Assembly: GCA_020746105.1 (NCBI GenBank)
Contig: CM036617.1
Span: 171,334,412-171,398,411, forward strand
DNA length: 64,000 nucleotides
Direction of reading: 5' to 3'
Source of the DNA: Trogon surrucura
Taxonomy: Eukaryota > Chordata > Aves > Trogoniformes > Trogonidae
Position numbers and translations under genes: made by a program. A model generated the notes under the pieces. It did not search any database, was not told the DNA's origin, and saw only the letters and a list, made by a program, of their open reading frames with translations. Positions 59,428-64,000 of the stretch are shown in pieces. Position 1 is the stretch's first letter. Every line of letters starts with the position of its first letter.

Positions 59428-62400
59428 GGGAGATTTTGACAACTTCTGGCCTGTGTACTTGTGTGCTTCCAGACCACTGCACAGACTGGGAGAGTCTGGT
59501 GAGTATGGACAGGAAACAGAACTGGATATAAATAGACAGTATCACAGATAAGTACCAGACAAAACAGAGTAACCCAGATACCAAAGCTATATATGGGGCA
59601 AAGGCAGACACTTTCGTATTTCTTTTTCTTCAGAACCTCTCCAGCTTTAAGTAGGAGACTCCCAGAAGATGTTGCAACAATCAGAGGAACAGAAAACAAA
59701 CTTACTCCAGCTCTGTCCTGCTTGGCACCAGTGAGAGGATGCAAGATAAAAGGTCCAGTGAAAATGGGCTTTGAATCACTTAAAGACTTTTTTTTTTGCT
59801 TTTGTCATCACCATCTCTAGGTGATGAAACAAGCTGAGATCATCTCTTAGACTGTCTTGCGCCATGGGAAAATCTTTATCAGCACGGAACAACTGACCTC
59901 TCACCCTCCCACTGCACTCCGGCAGTGGGGACCAAGCGAGCTTGGATCCAACACAGGACACAGCAGCAAAAAGTCTTGAAGAATTTTTTTGTGATCTGCA
60001 AAGTATCTAGCCGATTCCTCAGAACTGTGGCAGTCCAAAATGCCTTATGTTTTTGTCTAAAGGACCCTTTTCCGTGTAAGTATGACTCTTCTGTGCATGG
60101 CCAAAAGCATCTCTTGGGAGTTTCAGGGAGTCTTCTCCCTTACACAGTCAACACATTTTTACATGATGCAACACAAAACCAACTTTTTGGCTTTTGCTCT
60201 TTCCTGTGTAAAAGTGACTTTCATGGAAATTATGTACCTGAATCCAAAGTGCTGAAAAAGTCTCAATCAGCTGCTAATCCTGCAAGGACGACTCTACAGG
60301 CAGTTAGGGAGAGAGCTGGGAAGCCAGGGATACAGTGGCCCAACTCTTATCTAGCAACTATCTAATAAATTTGTCCCATGGGAAATGATGCTCTAGGGAC
60401 TGGTCTCTGCTTCCAGCACTGTCTCTGTATTTTATCCATTTAAATGACCACATAGATACTCATTGGATAAGAAGACAGAATCAGCCCTGGAAGAGGAGAG
60501 GGGAATCCAGGTCTCTGAGCTGCATATCCTAATGCCGAGGTGCATAGTCATGCTCCTCTTCACTCCCATTTTCCTGACAAATCATTCCAGAAAAAAAAAA
60601 TCCATAAGAAATGTCAAGAGTGCTTCTCAGTCTCTAGAACGGAGCCTGGTGCAGAGAAAGTTCTACTGGGAATCAAAGGGGTATGCTGATAAAGAGCAAA
60701 ATTACATGTGAGAGCCCTTGGCAGAAACAGTGCTAGGCAAAGGCTCCAATTTTTTATACAATCGCATCAGAAACAGGGGATTCTGGGCTTCACATCCTGC
60801 ATAACTGAAATGGGATTGTAAAAAGGAGTAACTGTCTAGGCATGTATCTGGCCTCAGCATCTCCTACTGCTAGGTGTACAGAGGCCTTCAGTCTGGACTC
60901 GAGTCACTAACTGTTGTTCACTTGACCCTCTTAGCAGATCCTACTCATAATTTTTGGAGAGTTCAAAGTAAGCATTTCAGAGTCCTCTTGAACTGTCTTT
61001 CCTGTCATCTGGAGTACAGTTCTTCCTTGAGAAGTGCTAAACTTAGATCAAGCAGTTCCACAAGCAGCAAACCGAAGACGACTTGTTTTCCCCGGGTGTG
61101 AGTCCTACGGCTGACTCGCGCTTCAGGACTTTTACAGCTGCTTTACTGATTCTCAAGACCCTCCCACGACTGCTTCTCTCCCCAAGAGCAACTAGACAGG
61201 CTCTGAAGTTGGCCAACAGGTACTAGGGGTACATGTGTAAATGCAATAGCCCACAGCAGAGGAGAGCAGAGCCTTGGTTACTACAGGGAAATACATCAAA
61301 AGGGACTTGGAAGCTCCACATGCCAGCAGCCAGTGATATTTGAGGCACTTCAGCTCAAGGGAAACATATATAATCAAGAATTTAGTTCCAGGCTCTGCTT
61401 CCCTCCAGCCCCTTCAGAGAGCAGGGCACTTGTTCAACTCGCCTGAGCCACAGACCTAGCAGTGGGTACGGAATGGGCATGGTCATAGTTGCCAGACTGT
61501 GAGCTGTGTCTCCTGGCAGCTGTGTTATGTTCCAGAAATTATTTAATGACTGAATGCCACAATAGCAAACAACTTGCATATAACCAGGTCTATTTGTTTT
61601 AAAGTGAAATCCCCTTGGCCTGAGCACAACAGTAGAAGTGGGTCATGAAGCAGAATAACACTTGGCAGATCAGGTTGTGACAGGCTTTCAAGAGCAGTGA
61701 GGTGGGGTTGCAGAACCTGAACTGGAAGGTAAGCATATAACGCTCCTGCTAATGAAAAGACCAGAGACTTCTGAGAGCTGCAGCTCCTCTTGAGCTGCCA
61801 GAGATGCTGGGCGAAAGGGAAATTAGATAGTGTTTTGAGGGATCCCAGTGAGTGCTGTAGATCACTGAAGTCAAAGACCAGATCACAGGGGAGGTCCTGG
61901 TGAGAGGGGTGGAATAACCAGAAGGTGCTGGGTAACTGCAGGGGGTGGCTTGGCTCAACTTCTTAGAAAAGGGGATGAGAGGTGACAGTGGGCCTCCATT
62001 TGTACAGCTACTCTTCTGCTTTCTCGTTCAGCTGTTCTCTCCCAACCCTGTCCTAACAGGCGGAACTGCAGGCAAATGCCTGCCCTCTTCCTAGAGCACA
62101 TCAAAATTCATGAGGTCTAAGCCAACCTGCGGCAATGAATGACTGAAGTGCCAGATGGGAAAGTATCACGCTGGATATACGACACTTGGCAGGCCTGCAT
62201 GGAGAATGCAGCAATTACTCCCTCCTGCGCAAGTTAAAATTATCATGAAGCATTATAAGGTTATTTCATTGCTGTGAACTTTAGAAGGATATGATTCAGG
62301 ACCTGTATAAACACAAGAAACAAGCTCAAATCATTGATCAGTGGAAAAAATGGAAGAGGCTATCCAGAAACCAACCTCTACTATATAATTCCAGTGTTGT

Positions 62401-64000
62401 TTTTTTGTCTTGTTGTCATTGTTGCTAATTAAACACCAGACTGATTCAAAGGCTGGGAAGGGAACATTAGTGTTTTGCAACAGCTCCAAATAATCATGCT
62501 CTGGGGAACACAGAAAAATGTTCTATGTGTTACCATACATGTACCTTTTCTACACATCTGCAAACAGAACAGATCACACAGTCCACAAAGTCTATTAAAA
62601 ACCACCAGGTCCACCTCCTGGTGTCAGTGGATTTCTAAAAGTGTTTGACCAAGGAGTGAGAAAAATTGAACTGTAAATCCCATACTATCTGAAGACAAGA
62701 GGGCTGACCCCATTTATAGGTATCTTTCAATATACACAGTTAATAACACTCAGATGAAACAACTTACAGAAGAAGATTAAAATAACTTGGAGAAGATATA
62801 TAGCCTTCTGCTTTTGGCACATGCAGAGCTGTTTCTCCTTCTCCCCTGCCAAACGTGAGTAGGGAGTTACACGAGTAGCTGCAAGGTGGAAGGCTGAGGT
62901 AGCTGTTCCGCTGATCTGCACTGGCTGCCTCCTCTGCGGGCTTCTACTCACTGCCAAAGAGATGCCCACCTCCTTCATCCCATCTGAGGCTACCAGGGGA
63001 CACCATTTAACAATGGCAGTCAGGCGTGTGTTCATCTGTGTTCTCTGCTTGGGAACTCCCACTTCTTCCTGCCATGGGGCTGACGCAGCATGGGGAAATC
63101 CCAGGGACAGAAAACCTGCACCTTTGTCGGAACAACAGGCCCAGTTACCTTCCTAAGAATACATGCTGTCTTCTGTAATGCAGCCAAAATCAAATCAATT
63201 AAATAGCCATATTAAACAACAGAACAGAATCTGTACCACGAGCACATTAAAAGAAAATGCCTAAGACAAGGATTTAGAGAGCTGCACACTTTTTTCAACT
63301 GATTACTTTACAGTAAAACCTATTTGACAGAGAATTTATGTTCATCTGAGCATATGCCGCAGTTACGCCTCACAAATGCAGGATTGTGAAGTTTCTGTAG
63401 CTTGGTAACTTCTGATCTGACGAATGCTAACAGTCATTAATATACAGAATGTGCATGAATAAAATCAACCTCTCAATTAGTGATCATAAAACACTTACTC
63501 ATAAGCATATTTCTATCACGGCAATTTACATTTCCATGTCTGGTAATTAAATTATGAAAGGCGCTAACCAAAATGAAAGCAAATATGAAATAGGGTTTTA
63601 AGACTGGCTGCATTCTTCCACATTGTGATTTTTTAATGATCTGTATTAAAAGATAGGAAGCTTTCTGTCTTATTCTAAATAAATTGAAATCTAATATTAT
63701 GACAGCAAACATGCAGAATAAATTGTGACCATGAACCTGTGATAACCAGATCTATGGCAAGTTTAAACGTTCTCCCTCAAGTGAAGCAGAATCCACCTAT
63801 GGTACGAAACTCAGATCCTTCCTGTCAAAGCTTGCTGGGACTCTGCATTACTGATTTAATTAAACAGTGCATATATCTTCATTCGCTGACAATCTCTTCT
63901 CCTGTGTGAGCTCTAAAGCACCATGCTTTGTGACTTTAAACACATTTTGGGTATTAGGGTAGGAAAAGAAAGACAGCATAAAATTTTGTAAATCTACAGG

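Larger units (their letters stand above)
54663..64000 (-). other. CRADD: CRADD intron upstream of the terminal exon (partial)
   Basis: Everything right of the acceptor is inferred to be the intron separating the CARD exon from the death-domain exon. In mammals this intron is very long, and no CARD-like minus-strand frame is visible here. It contains an antisense solo LTR (54,881-56,027), a plus-strand exon-like segment (57,712-57,842) and an A22 homopolymer (59,406-59,427). I recognise nothing else in the remaining 8 kb. Confidence 0.8.

Overview
The window looks like a bird nuclear genome. It carries CR1 retrotransposons of several ages with the typical 3' octamer tails, two avian-type solo retroviral LTRs, one young proviral insertion, and a single recognisable vertebrate exon with canonical splice and polyadenylation signals. 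There is no operon structure and no dense coding. Almost all open frames are short chance frames. I cannot name the species from this sequence.

The only host protein-coding sequence I can support is the terminal exon of CRADD (RAIDD) on the minus strand at about 54.37-54.66 kb. It encodes the C-terminal death domain of the adaptor that links PIDD to caspase-2. A polyadenylation signal lies about 200 bp downstream of its stop. From 54.66 kb to the right edge is the upstream CRADD intron. The CARD-encoding exon is not visible and should lie beyond 64 kb. From 54.1 kb leftwards to base 1 the window appears to be intergenic. In other vertebrates the next gene on that side is PLXNC1, but none of its exons is visible here.

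Layout, left to right: 0-8.2 kb, no recognisable gene. 8.2-9.2 kb, an old CR1 copy with endonuclease and 3' end but no reverse transcriptase. 13.7 kb, a long imperfect hairpin. 14.6 kb, a G-quadruplex motif. 15.65-17.3 kb, a heavily decayed CR1-type LINE. 21.7-21.9 kb, a CR1 3' end. 22.4-23.4 kb, a minus-strand solo LTR. 26.8-27.15 kb, a minus-strand CR1 3' end. 27.83-30.44 kb, a complete but internally deleted class II (ERVK-like) provirus with near-identical LTRs, a 6-bp target duplication, primer binding site and polypurine tract. About 44.4-45.5 kb, a probable decayed LTR-type repeat. 50.4-51.4 kb, a 5'-truncated CR1 with an open reverse-transcriptase C-terminal frame. 54.88-56.03 kb, a plus-strand ERVL-like solo LTR inside the CRADD intron, antisense to the gene, with a perfect 5-bp target duplication.

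The items most worth following are the young non-autonomous provirus, the ~50-bp periodic repeat inside the intronic solo LTR, the 42-bp-arm hairpin, and an exon-like segment antisense to CRADD in its intron. I found no new enzymatic or defence system.
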